From positions 21,001-85,000 of the forward strand of contig JAMWET010003459.1 of the NCBI GenBank assembly GCA_024036415.1: a stretch of 64,000 nucleotides of DNA, in the 5' to 3' direction. The position numbers were made by a program, and so were the translations under genes. The notes below the pieces were generated by a model. The model did no database searches. It saw only the letters and a program-made list of their open reading frames with translations, and was not told where the DNA came from. Source of the stretch: Prochilodus magdalenae. Taxonomy: Eukaryota; Chordata; Actinopteri; Characiformes; Prochilodontidae. Positions 47,501 to 58,019 of this stretch are shown one piece after another; the stretch's first letter is position 1, and each line of letters starts with the position of its first letter.

Positions 47501-50500
47501 ATTCAGAATGAAGTTTTAAGAAAATACATTTTCAGGATGAAGTTCTAATGAAATTATCGTCCAGTATAAAGTTCGTCAAAAAGTAATATCCAAAATGAAG
47601 TTCCAATAAAATTAATATTGAGAATGAATTCAGAATGAAGTTTCAGTAAAAATATCAGAATGTTGTTCTATTAAAATTAATATTGACAATAGATTTCTAA
47701 TAAAGTCATATCTACAATAAAGTTCTAATAAGACGAATCTTCAACATTAAGTTCTTCTAAAATAATCTTAAACTTTACTTAACTCAATATGCTGATCAAT
47801 ATGATGTTTTTATATTAAAAATTAAATTTAGAATTAGATTCTAATAAAATTAATATCCACAAAGAAATTCTAATAAAATGAATATACAGAATTTTAATAA
47901 TTTGACATTTTAATAAAATTAATATGGAGAATGAGTTATAATAAAAATTTTATCCAGATTGCAGCTGTATTAAAAGTAATATACAGATTGAAGTTAAACT
48001 GAAGTTCCACAAAAAATAAAAATCCAGAATGAAGTTCTAACAAAAACAATATCCAGCATAAAGTTCTAATAAAATTAACATCCATAATGTAGCTATACAC
48101 AAAAATAATAATATTCAGAATAAAGTACTGCTAAAATTCATATCCAGAATGAAGTACTGCTAAAATTATAAATACATATCCAGATTGAAGGTTCTATGAA
48201 AATGAAAATTCAGAATATAGCTCTACTAAAATTAATACACAGAATAGTTTTTTTTTAATTGAATTCAAAACCAGAGTGAAATCCTAATAAAATTAATATT
48301 TAGATTGAAGTTTTAATAAAACTGATATGGAGAATTAAGTTCTAATAACATTAATAAAAGAATAAAATTCAAATGAACGTCTCAACGCAGAAATTATAAC
48401 AAGAACTAGGGCAATGCACTAAATTATTTATCAAGGACGTTCTTGTTCTGAGAAAAATAGAATGTGTCATGTAAACAAAATATTGAATTTAAAAAAAATA
48501 GCATGGTGTGTGTCATATGCAATTCTAATACACAACATGACACGGCTGAAGATCACGGTTAATGTATAACCAATTTACCACAATTAATAAAACCATTAAT
48601 ACATCTGATTCCGAATCTTTTTCTTAGGCTACGTGCCCCCGCAGGCGCCTGTGATGATGCCCGTCCCTCAGAGACCACCCGGCTGCCCGCCAGGACTAGA
48701 GTACTTGACCCAGGTGAGCTTGAGCGTTATCAGGCCAATATGAGTGGTGGTATGTACCTCTGACAGAGCAGGGGTGGAAAGTAAAGCATGGAGATACAGA
48801 TCAGTGATGACTAAGCGAATGTCAACACCATCTGTGATGCAGGTTTACTTTAGAGTACTGTAGAGTGCCTAAGACTCTACAGAGAATGAGTGGGTCAGGT
48901 TTCAGGTGCATGTGATAATGTCATGGCACCTGGTGTGAGTATATGTAGGTGTGCTCATGAGCTGCATAATCTTTAACCTGTCGTTCTCTTTGTGTGGGCC
49001 AGATTGACCAGCTCCTCATCCATCAGAAAGTTGAGCTGGCTGAAGGTGAGCATTGTTACATTTGTTTGACATTAACCTCACGCCTGGATTAGGCAAGCAA
49101 GAACAAACACTGAAGCCACACCCCTTTCAATAAGTAAACATTCCCTTCGTTTCCAGTCCACTGGAATTACAACAGCTACATCAGGAATTGTCAACCAAAA
49201 CTGGGAATCCAAATAGGAAATCCAAAATGGGAATTACCACCACATGGCCACAAATGTGTGAACACCTGTCATGTCACCACCAATTACAACCGAGTATATC
49301 AAATTATACATGCATCGTCAAAGGAACAGTCGCACAGATAGCTGCACCCAGAACCCACTGGAGTGAAACTTGGTGGGTGGGTTTGACATCATGAGACATG
49401 CCAATGATTCAAGTTTCCCCATCGCCCGTGAATGTGACGTAAGCAAGGACGAGCCTTATCGCTGTACCTCACTGACCCAACAGCCATGATTGTGGACATC
49501 CAGCGAGCAGTGGTGGCCTCCATGAGTCATCCTGTTAGGGCAGCACCATTGGCAGACGGCTGCACCACGCAGGACTACATGCACACAGACCGTTACCATG
49601 GCTGTCCTTAACACCACGTCACCGTCACCAAAGACTGCAGTGGTGTCGTACCAGACTGTCATGGAGTGACTCAGAATGGCAGTGGGTCATCTTCAGTGAC
49701 GAGTCCCGCTTTAGTCTTGGTGGAGTCGCCCAACGAATCGGTGTGTGGAGGCACCGTGGTCAGCACCAAGATGAATAGCTTCACATCACACATCCTGAGG
49801 GCCTGGTTTCACTCCACCTCCATCTCTACCGCACCATCTGCAGGAACTGTGTGAGGATATGCAAGCTGCATAGGATGGATTATCACAGGACACCATTAGG
49901 AACCTGTACAATGCCATGCTGAGACGTCTGGGATGTTGGGTTAGCAAACATGGCGGCTCGTCACCAAACTGAGAGACACACTTTTGTATGTGTAGCTCAA
50001 AAAAACTCCAGGAGCCCTTCACGGGCCTAGCTGTTGTTGGTCCTAGATGCTATAATAACACTTACAGCTGTCCTGGGCAGCTCTAGCAGGCCAGAAACGT
50101 GACGAACTGGCTTGTCAGAAACCCGTTCCACTGCCCATGTTTGTGTATGGAGATTGCCTAGCTGTATACTTCATTTCATGGATTCCAATAAGGGATAATG
50201 CCGCCAGTAACCAAACCCAGTAATCAGAAAAGGGTGTCCACATACTTTTGGCCATTGAGTGTGTCTTAGTGGGGTGGTCAATATGGCAAGTCTATGGTCC
50301 TTTTTCTTCAGGTAGCCTGACCCTGCAGTTACTATGATGTGACTATGAGTACTGATACTGTTGATGTTGGTATGTGTTTGTTGGAACAGCCCAGAAGCAC
50401 CTCTACACCAAACGCCTTCTTGTTTCGCTTCCTTACAGTCATTTTAGGCTGGGAGACCAATAATAAATACGTGGTGAAGAACTCACTCGGGCAGCAGGTG

Positions 50501-53500
50501 TTCTACGTGGCAGAGGAGAACGACTGCTGTACCCGACAGTGCTGTGGACCCATGCGCTCCTTTGTCCTTCATGTGCAGGACAACATGGGTCAGGAAGTCA
50601 TGACCCTCACACGGCCTTACAGATGCAGTAGTTGTTTGTGCCCCTGCTGCCTGCAAGAGGTATTGCACGTTTATGTTTACCACAGCAGTAACAACAATTT
50701 CGAAACTTCTGGACAGTTTCTAGAGTTATATTTTAAAATATCATATATAATATCTTTACAGAACAAAGCCTGTAAGGTGATATGGTCATTATTTGTTAAT
50801 AAGCTGTGGCCACTAATTCATATATCAAGGCTACATATAAGTATATAGAGGCCATAAATGAATATACAGAAGCCAAGTTCAGTTTCTTACAACTTATGAC
50901 TTCAATATAGTAATTTGTGGCCTCAGTATTGTTAAACTGTGGCCTTAATATAGTGTCTTACGGCTCCAACATAGCAACTTGTGGCCTCTATATTTTAATT
51001 TATGGTCTTAATGTAGTAAACTGTTGCTCAGCAAAATATAATTTAGCATGTGACCTCTATATAACAAACTGTGGCCTCAATATTGTAATCTGTGGTTTTA
51101 ATATAATAAGCCTCGGTCTATCTATAGTCATTTGCAGCTTCAGTATTCTACTTTTTTGCCTCAATGTAATAATCTGGGGTCTCAATATAGTAATTTGTGG
51201 CCTCAGTATAGTAACTTGTGACATTAATATAGTGACTTGCAGCTCCAATATAGTAACTTGGGCCTCTATATATTAATTTATGGCCTTAACATAGTAAACT
51301 GTAGCTCAGTAAAAAGAAATTTTAACCTCAATATAGCAAACTGTGGCCACAGTACAGCAGACTGTGGCCTCAGTAATGTAATTTGTGGCTTTAATATAAT
51401 AAGCTGTGGTCCATATATAGTCATTTGCAGCTTCAGTATTCTAATTTTTTGCCTCAATGTAATAATCTGGGGTCTCAATATAGTAATTTGTGGCCTCAGT
51501 ATAGTAACTTTTGACATTAATATAGTGACTTGCAGGTCCAGTATAGTAACTTGTGGCCTCTATATATATAAATTTATGGCCTTAACATAGTAAACTGTAG
51601 CTCAGTAAAAAGAAATTTTAACCTCAATATAGCAAACTGTGGCCACAGTACAGCAAACTGTGGCCTCAGTAATGTAATTTGTGGCTTTAATATAATAAGC
51701 TGTGGTCCATATATAGTCATTTGCATCTTTAGTATAGTAAATTGTTGCCTGTCATTGGGGTCGCAATATAGTAATTTGTGGCCTCAGTGTAGTAACTTGT
51801 GGCCTCTATATATTAATTTATGGTCTTAATGTAGTACACTGTAGCTCAGTAAAAAAAATATAGCAAACTGTGGCCTCAATATAGCAAACTGTGGCCTCAG
51901 TAATGTAATTTGTGGCTTTAATATAATAAGCTGTGGTCCATATATAGTCATTTGCAGCTTCAGTATTCTAATTTGTTGCCTTAATGTAATAATCTGGGGT
52001 CTCAATATAGTAATTTGTGGCCTCAGTATAGTAACTTGTGCCCTTAATATAGTGACTTGTGACTTTAATATAGTAACTTGTGGCCTCTATATATTAATGT
52101 ATGGCCTTAATGTAGTAAACTGTAGCTCAGTAAATGAATTGTAGCTTGAGGCCTCTATATAGCAAACTATGGCCTCAATATTGTAATCTGTGGTTTTAAT
52201 ATAATAAGCTGTGGTCTATATATAGTCATTTGCAGCTTCAGTATTCAAATTTTTTGCCTCAATGTAATAATCTGGGGTCTCAATATAGTAATTTGTGGCC
52301 TCCGTATTGTAACTTGTGCCCTTAATATAGTGACTTGTGGCTCCAATATAGCAACTTGTGGCCTCTATATATTAAATATATGGCCTTAATGTAGTAAACT
52401 GTTGCTCAGTAAAATATAATTTAGCATGTGGCCTTTATATAGCAAACTGTGGCCATGGCACAGAAAACTGTGGCCTCAGTAAAATTTGTGGCTTTAATAT
52501 AATAAGCTGTGGTCCATATATAGTCATTTGCAGCTTCAGTATAGTAAATTGTTGCCTCAGTGTAATAATTAGGGTCTCATTATAGTAACTTGTGGCCTCT
52601 ATATATTAATGTATGGCCTTAATGTAGTAAACTGTAGCTCAGTAAAAAAATTGTAACCTCAATATAGCAAACTGTGGCCACAGTACAGCAGACTGTGGCC
52701 TCAATAATGTAATTTGTGACTTTAATATAATAAGCTGTGGTCCATATACAGTCATTTGCAGATTTAGTATTCTAATTTTTTGCCTCAATGTTATAATCTG
52801 GGGTCTCAGTATAGTAATTTGTGGTCTCAATATAGTAATTTGTGACCTTAATATAGTGATTTGTGGCTTCAGTATAGCAACTTGTGGTCTCTATATTTTA
52901 ATTTATGGTCTTAATGTAGTAAACTGTAGCTCAGCAAAATATAATTTAGCATGTGGGCTCTATATAGCAAACTGTGGCCTCAGTAATGTAATTTGTGGCT
53001 TTAATATAATAAGCTGTGGTCCATATATAGTCATTTGCAGCTTCAGTATTCAAATTTTTTGCCTCAATGTAATAATCTGGGGTCTCAATTTAGTAACTTG
53101 TAGCCTCTATATATCATTTATGGCCTTTACATAGTAAACTGTAGCTCAGTAAAGTATAATTTAGCATGTGGCCTCTATATAGCAAACTGTGGCCTCAGTA
53201 ATGTAATTTGTGGCTTTAATATAATAAGCTGTGGTCCATATATAGTCATTTGCAGCTTCAGTATTTTAAATTGTTGCCTCAGTGTAATAATTTGGGGTCT
53301 CAATATAGTAACTTGTGGCCTCTATATAATTATTGATTATATATAATTATATATAAAATTAATTGTAGCTTGTGGCCTCAATATAGCAAACTGTGGCCTC
53401 AGTAATGTAATTTGTGACTTTAATACAATAAGCTGTGGTCCATATATAGTCATTTGCAGCTTTAGTATTCTAAATTGTTGCCTCAGTGTAATAATTTGGG

Positions 53501-55445
53501 GTCTTAATATAGTAATTTGTGGCCATAATATCATGTCCTGTGGTCTACATATAGTCATTCGTAGCTTCATTACAGGAATGTGTTGCTTAAACATGGTAAT
53601 TTGTGGTCTCAATACAGTAAACTGTGGCATCAGTATGTAAATTATGGCCTTGAGATAAAAAACTGTGGCCCCAAAACAGGAAACTGACCTTAGTACAGTA
53701 AATCGCGGCTGCAAGATAGCAATCTGTGGCCTCGGTATCGTCATTCATGGCCTCAATTGTGATATTTGTGGTCCTGTTATGTCGTATCTACAGGGTTTTT
53801 GGCTTGAGTGCTGATTTAGATATTCAGGTAATGATGATAATTGCTGTGATGCTGTCTGGAGTCAACCCATCAGAAAAACCCGGAATACCACTACTGACTA
53901 TTGGCGTATTCCTGTTTCTGTGACTGAACTGATTTTTGTTTGTTTCCTGTTTAGCTTGAGGTCCAAGCTCCGCCTGGCACGCCAATCGCATACGTGATTC
54001 AGAACTGGCATCCTTTCCTACCCAAATTTACAATCCAGAATGAGAAGAAAGAGGGCGTCCTGAAGGTTAAGGGTCCGTTCTGTGCCTGTAATTGTTGTTC
54101 GGATGTGAATTTCGAGGTACCGTATTATAGCATGCCTGTTACCTTGTAGAGAGGATTTGGGAATTTTAGGCAAATTTGAAAATTTCATTTTTAGAATGTA
54201 AACATGTGATTCAGAGTCGTATGTGGATGTGAAATTCTCTAGAGCCAAACTTAAGTGTGAATTGTTCACAGTGGTGATAGGAACCACCTCAAAAAATTCC
54301 CTTGGAACGTTTTAAGGAGTTTGTGGAATTCCCACTCTGTGGAATTCCCACTCTAAGTAAAACATGTGGTGGTAGTACTAGTACTAGTTCTGTTTGCTGG
54401 TTAGTCTTGCACTTCAGGGTGTTTTGTGGCTCTCCTCAGGTTTTATCCATGGATGAAACTTCGAACGTGGGAAGGATCAGTAAGCAGTGGACGGGCATGC
54501 TGCAAGAAGCCTTCACGGATGCAGACAACTTCGGAATAAAGTTTCCCATGGACCTGGACGTGAAGATCAAAGCTGCTCTATTCGGGGCCTGCTTTCTCAT
54601 TGTAAGCATTTGCATTTATGGCATTTAGCTTACGCTCTTATCCAGAGCGACCTACAAGTGTAATCATATTACAGGTAGGTCAATGTGGTGTTAGGAGTCT
54701 TGCCCAAGGACTCTTATTGGTGTAGCACAGCATAGTCACCTAGACCGGGAATCAAACCCTACTCTCCCACATGTGGCAGTGATGGTTCCCTGGAGGGTAG
54801 TGGTTTTATCCGCTGAGCTACACCAACCAACGAAGCAAACATGTAGCATTTATCACATTTAGCTTAACGTCATAGTTGGGAACTTTACCACTTCCTGTGT
54901 CATATGGTTCAGGTAATGATTTTAATTATTACCTGAACAGTAATTGTGCTCTAGCTTTGTATCACCGCATTTAACCCATCCGTGAAGTGAAACACCCACA
55001 TCACTAGTAAACACACACACTAGGGGGCAGTGAGCACACTTACCCGGGGTGGTGGGCAGCCCTATCCACGGCACCCAGGGAGCAGTTGGGGGTTAGGTGC
55101 CTTGCTCAAGGGCAGCTCAGTCGTTACTGTCAGTTCAGGGAATCGAACCGGCAACCCTCCGGTCACAAGGCTGGTTTCCTAACCTCCAGCCCACGACTGC
55201 CCTATATACATACACTTCTGTATATCTACCCTTATGTTGCCCTCCTATGGAATCCCACAGGGTCTGTGCGTTGTCTCTAATTTACTAGACTGATATCTTG
55301 TGATCTCAGCATAACAATCCAGAAAATCAGAACTACCTAATCTACTTCTGTAGTCCAACTCTATTTCAGATTTACCCAATCTAACAGCTGGCTCTGTGTT
55401 TTTTAGGACTTCATGTACTTTGAAAATAGCAACAACAACCACTGA
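44532..55445 (+). CDS. Phospholipid scramblase family gene, copy B (complete, 263 residues)
   Basis: Joined coding exons 44532-44544, 47379-47444, 48628-48713, 49003-49045, 50439-50659, 53955-54116, 54440-54601 and 55407-55445 total 792 nt and encode 263 residues plus TGA. Domain order: short N-terminus (1-43) with one proline-rich segment, scramblase domain from [15 protein letters not shown] (45-59), [13 protein letters not shown] (99-111), the palmitoylation-type cluster CLCPCC (135-140), [20 protein letters not shown], the NLS-like [10 protein letters not shown] (208-217), the calcium-loop-like [12 protein letters not shown] (224-235), a hydrophobic helix (238-254) and a short polar tail. 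The family acts in calcium-stimulated lipid mixing between leaflets and in signalling. Length is below typical PLSCR1 (about 300) because the proline-rich part is short. Exon sizes and phases equal those of copy A from the 86-nt exon on. Poly(A) signal at 55627. Confidence 0.95.
44815..45530. repeat. AT-rich foldback (MITE-like) repeats, two or more nested copies
   Basis: Starts CACTGCACAAAATGAAATCT-TGAC and ends with ATATTTTGCAGTG. Internal arms (GATATATCAACTCGATTTAA-GATCATTTTAC and inverse forms) match other copies in the window. Confidence 0.6.
45545..46592 (+). mobile_element. Tc1-like transposon fossil with recognisable ends
   Basis: Ends GTGCCGTGAAAAAGTATTTG-CCCCTC and, inverted, GAGGGGCAATTACCTTTTCA-CAGCAC are the paired terminal repeats of a fish Tc1 type. 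Inside, [20 protein letters not shown] (near 46150-46210) is the transposase segment before the second catalytic Asp. Most of the N-terminal half is missing or scrambled, and frames are broken. Confidence 0.85.
46600..46970. other. Intron of PLSCR copy B, no recognised feature
   Basis: Unassigned. Confidence 0.4.
46975..47061. repeat. (TATG)n microsatellite
   Basis: TATG units with TGTG interruptions, in the intron upstream of the proline-rich exon of copy B. Confidence 0.95.
47379..47444 (+). CDS. PLSCR copy B, proline-rich exon
   Basis: A 66-nt exon after TTTAATTACAG and before GTACGA, phase 1 at both ends, encoding [20 protein letters not shown]. Symmetric phases match the proline-rich exons of copy A, and the end VPVPPG resembles LPPG there. 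Confidence 0.82.
47445..48380. repeat. Degenerate ~30-36-bp tandem repeat
   Basis: Recurrent AATGAAGTTCTAATAAAATT-AATATCCAG units with heavy divergence and variable spacing. The first unit begins inside the splice donor of the preceding exon (GTACGAATGAAGTT). Confidence 0.8.
48628..48713 (+). CDS. PLSCR copy B, domain-opening exon
   Basis: An 86-nt exon after TTCTTAG and before GTGAGC, encoding [17 protein letters not shown] then [11 protein letters not shown]. Its protein is identical to the copy A exon at 7298, although the DNA differs at several third positions. Confidence 0.96.
49003..49045 (+). CDS. PLSCR copy B, 43-nt exon
   Basis: Encodes [14 protein letters not shown], phase 0 in and phase 1 out, between GGGCCAG and GTGAGC. 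Confidence 0.96.
49165..50010 (+). mobile_element. Tc1-like transposon, family B, internally deleted
   Basis: In frame near 49675-49770 it encodes [20 protein letters not shown] followed by VWRHRGQ. FSDESRF contains the first catalytic Asp of Tc1 transposases. After about 49790 the sequence jumps to the C-terminal region (around 49850-49940), so the second and third catalytic residues are missing. Related fragments lie at 14935 (+) and 28885 (-). Confidence 0.85.
50030..50275 (+). mobile_element. Non-autonomous element ending GGTGTCCACATACTTTTGGC-CA
   Basis: The last 40 bases match a common fish MITE terminus, preceded by AACCAAACCCAGTAATCAG-like sequence. The left end is not clearly defined. 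Confidence 0.55.
50439..50659 (+). CDS. PLSCR copy B, 221-nt cysteine-rich exon
   Basis: Between CTTCCTTACAG and GTATTG. Encodes [49 protein letters not shown] and [13 protein letters not shown]. The cysteine cluster needed for palmitoylation in human PLSCR1 is largely kept. Confidence 0.97.
50925..53710. repeat. 21-bp minisatellite with higher-order structure, 2.8 kb
   Basis: Units such as GTAATTTGTGGCCTCAGTAT-A and GTAAACTGTAGCTCAGTAAA-A alternate in a fixed order. The marker ATAATAAGCTGTGGTC recurs about every 210-300 bases (near 51398, 51693, 51924, 52201, 52499, 52727, 53007, 53220, 53427), giving roughly ten higher-order units. As 21 is a multiple of 3, long seven-residue-periodic open frames exist on both strands. 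Confidence 0.95.
53955..54116 (+). CDS. PLSCR copy B, exon with QAPPG-WHP block
   Basis: A 162-nt exon after CCTGTTTAG, before GTACCG. Encodes [18 protein letters not shown] and ends [15 protein letters not shown]. It is closer to human PLSCR1 ([17 protein letters not shown]) than the copy A exon. Confidence 0.97.
54440..54601 (+). CDS. PLSCR copy B, NLS-like and calcium-loop exon
   Basis: A 162-nt exon after CTCCTCAG, before GTAAGC. Encodes [10 protein letters not shown], then [20 protein letters not shown] and the first part of the C-terminal helix. Both terminal Asp residues of the calcium loop are present. Confidence 0.97.
54612..54835 (-). mobile_element. tRNA-derived SINE, family 1, antisense
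   Basis: Full copy from the tail (GCATTTAGCTTACGCTCTTA) through B-box complement GGGAATCAAACCC to the head (GAGCTACACCAACCA). Inserted 10 bases after the exon donor. Confidence 0.88.
54975..55205 (-). mobile_element. tRNA-derived SINE, family 2, antisense
   Basis: On the minus strand: GGGCAGTCGTGGGCTGGAGG, CTTGTGACCGGAGGGTTGCC, B box GGTTCGATTCC, CTGCCCTTGAGCAAGGCACC, and a body ending near GTTTCACTTCACGG. The best preserved copy in the window. Confidence 0.87.
55407..55445 (+). CDS. PLSCR copy B, terminal coding exon
   Basis: After GTGTTTTTTAG it encodes [12 protein letters not shown] and TGA (55443-55445). The DFMYFEN start equals that of copy A; the tails differ. Confidence 0.96.
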   Translation, partial: DFMYFENSNNNH

Positions 55446-55464
55446 GTGGAGCGCTGCTACCTGC

Positions 55465-55560
55465 GTAAGTGGTCTCAGATCAATAAGCATTTTCATTATA
55501 TTGCAGGTTTTCTCTTTTTCCCATCTTACCTAACGTATTCCACATTGTTGGCTTTTCCAG
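55465..55560 (+). other. Candidate 96-bp intron in the 3' UTR of PLSCR copy B
   Basis: Donor CTGC|GTAAGT at 55465, a branch-point-like CCTAACG near 55530 and acceptor GGCTTTTCCAG ending at 55560. It starts 19 bases past the stop codon, so it should not by itself trigger nonsense-mediated decay. Confidence 0.5.
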
Positions 55561-55626
55561 TTTCAGGACTCCAGGTTGGAAGCAACATGTCAGGATATGG
55601 ACCTTCTTCCAGTTTGACAGCCGCCA

Positions 55627-55632
55627 AATAAA
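55627..55632 (+). terminator. Poly(A) signal AATAAA of PLSCR copy B
   Basis: Canonical hexamer in GCCGCCAAATAAATCC, 182 bases after the stop codon (86 if the UTR intron is removed). Confidence 0.7.
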
Positions 55633-55649
55633 TCCCAGGAAATGTTTTT

Positions 55650-57189
55650 CTTACAAATACAGATGTACAATATATATTATATACATATTACAAAACACAG
55701 TGATCATCTTTATATATATATATATATATACACTGTACATACATATAGACATATATATATATACACACACATACACACACATGCTTGAACCTCTAGATGG
55801 CACCAGAGTGCAAGATGTAACCCAATTCTTTGAAAACCTCATACCTCTATGAAATACCATCTTCTGAATTAGCCTCTCAGAATCATGGGTGGACCTGTAG
55901 TTATTTTGGGTTCTAGATACATTTAAAGCATTCCAGACCACTGACTTGTATTATGATTTTATGGTGCTGTTATGAAGCACTTCATATGGCCATATATGTA
56001 TATATATGTGTCATATAAAACCATTCAAGGTAACAGTCAATGGTAGCAGTCAATGGTAGCATTGGACAGTCAATGGTAGCATTGGACAGATAAATTGCAC
56101 CTGCAGACCCCACAAGTGGACGACCTGTAACCTCAGTGACTCTAATTTGTGGCCTACAGTACAACAAGAACATGAAATGGTCTGTTCTAGAGAAACTTAC
56201 AGAGTCAGAATAGTTCACAGTGGTGGTGAATGGAACCAGGCGTCCACCTCTACTAGCGCCCAACCCAGATAGCTTTATATACAGTATACATATACTATAT
56301 GTATATAAGGCGGAGCGGTATAGAGGTACTCTGTTGATCTCAGTGACTGATTTAAGAAGACATGGTGTGGAATCAATGTAACCATCATTCAAGTTAATAT
56401 ATATTAGCATACACAGTGGTAGAGCACACGCTATCTCATCAGGGTGCCCAGATTTCTGAAATGGAAACATTTCCAGTTCATTGGCCAGTATATCACTAAA
56501 ATATATATTTTTTTATCTATATAATATAAACAAAACGCAGTGACAAATGCATTTTCCATGCACAGTTGCAGTTGCATGCACTCTGATCATACTATCTGTT
56601 GTACTGTATTAAGAACCATGATGAAGACTGACTCGTTAAACCAGTACGAACCAACTAGCTTTGTATACCGTGTCAGAAAATCATACAGTAGTCTACCATA
56701 GTGAGCGAAGTGAATGGTAAACTATGGAAAACCCAATAAGGAAAATAATAAAGGATGATCATAAAAGACTGATGTATCTGTCGCTTTCTAGAAACCAAGG
56801 GGTAAGTAAAAGGAGCCTGGGAAGTCACAAAGTCTAGTGACTCTAGAGGTGGAAAATGAGGCGGGGATATGGTTACCACAGAAGATTCCGTGGTTGTATA
56901 TATTCATATTAAATATATTGGCAGTATAAAGAGACTCGTGGCAATAGCTGAATAGCCAGACCTTAAACACACCCCTGGACTAGCTCCAGTTCTGGAGAGA
57001 CAGAGGCGCTGCTATCAACATACGCCATAGTACTTCATTCCATTGGCTTTGTACCTGTACTCTGCACAAGGACAATAAAGTTCAGTCTTATTGCTAATCA
57101 AATCATATGTCGTGTATGAATGGGTGAAAGAGTGAGGCATATGATGCACTGTAGACGGCATGGAGCTAACTTCAAGTACACTGTAGGTC
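55650..57189. other. Downstream flank of copy B, unidentified, with short TA/CA tracts
   Basis: TA and CA tracts at about 55710-55780. A fragment at 56170-56260 (GTTCACAGTGGTGGTGAATG-GAACCAGG) also occurs near 36975 and 54260, a short unnamed dispersed repeat. No gene seen. Confidence 0.4.
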
Positions 57190-57445
57190 TGTGGGGGTTG
57201 CTCTGGGCTGGAGGAACCAGCCTTGTGACCGGAGGAACGTTGGTTCGATTCCCTGAACCAACGGTAACGACCGAAGTGCCCTTGAGCAAGGGCAAGTGTG
57301 TGTTCAGTAGTGCGCATGTGGGTGTTTCCCAGATTCCCAGATTCCCAAAGGGCAAAAATGGCCCAGAACTCTCTTGGCCTCACCTGAATGTCTGTACAAA
57401 TCAGATTCAGGACCAAAACAACAATACCACCATAGTACGAGTCAG
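57190..57445 (+). mobile_element. SINE family 2-related segment, first of two direct copies
   Basis: Contains CTGGAGGAACCAGCCTTGTG, GTTGGTTCGATTCCCTG (B box) and CCCTTGAGCAAGGGCAAGTG, ending CAACAATACCACCATAGTAC-GAGTC. Nearly the same sequence returns at 57806-58010. Confidence 0.75.
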
Positions 57446-57800
57446 GGTGTGAGTGACGGGATCCATAGGTTGGTAAGAGGTGGTACGGTGCAGGGACTGT
57501 CTCGTTCCATGTGTGGAAAATGGCTCCAAAGGAGATGTTAATGATTGGCTAAAAGGAGTGACTGAGGATTTGGGCGTGGCCAAAGACCATAGTGTGGAGG
57601 AAGTAGCTGAGTCTGCTGGTGTATGGAAGCAGCGTACGGTCATACGGGTCTACCAGCAGTGGGAAAGTCCCAGTCTACAGGGAATTCTCCTCGGAATTGT
57701 ACCGGAGAAGTCATCCACCAAACCAAAAGTGAGGTGGCCTACATCCAGAAACTTGTCCAGTCCATGCCAAATCCAATCACAGCTGTTATTGGTGCTCGTG
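57446..57800 (+). mobile_element. Internally deleted Tc1-like element
   Basis: Encodes HSVEEVAESAGVWKQRTVIR (helix-turn-helix) and, after a break near 57715, SEVAYIQKLVQSMPNPITAV, the C-terminal end of Tc1 transposases. The whole catalytic domain is missing. Same design as the copy at 61066. Confidence 0.78.
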
Positions 57801-57805
57801 AGGGG

Positions 57806-58010
57806 ATTGTGGGCTGGAGGAACCAGCCTTGTGACCGGAGGAACGTTGGTTCGATTCCCTGCACCAACAGTAACGACCGAAGTGCCCTTGAGCAAGGGCA
57901 AGTGTGTGTTCACTAGTGTGCATGTGGGTGTTTCCCAAATTCCCAGATTCCCAAAGAGCAAAAACGGCCCAAAGCACCAAAACAACAATACCACCATAGT
58001 ACGAGTCAAG
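57806..58010 (+). mobile_element. SINE family 2-related segment, second direct copy
   Basis: Matches 57198-57445 apart from a ~45-base gap and scattered changes. Together they bracket the deleted Tc1 element. Confidence 0.75.
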
Positions 58011-58019
58011 CCCCGTAAC

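Noticed and set aside
50917..53744. Several 60-135-codon frames on both strands with seven-residue periodicity
   Set aside because: A 21-bp repeat without stops is open by construction; no independent coding evidence.
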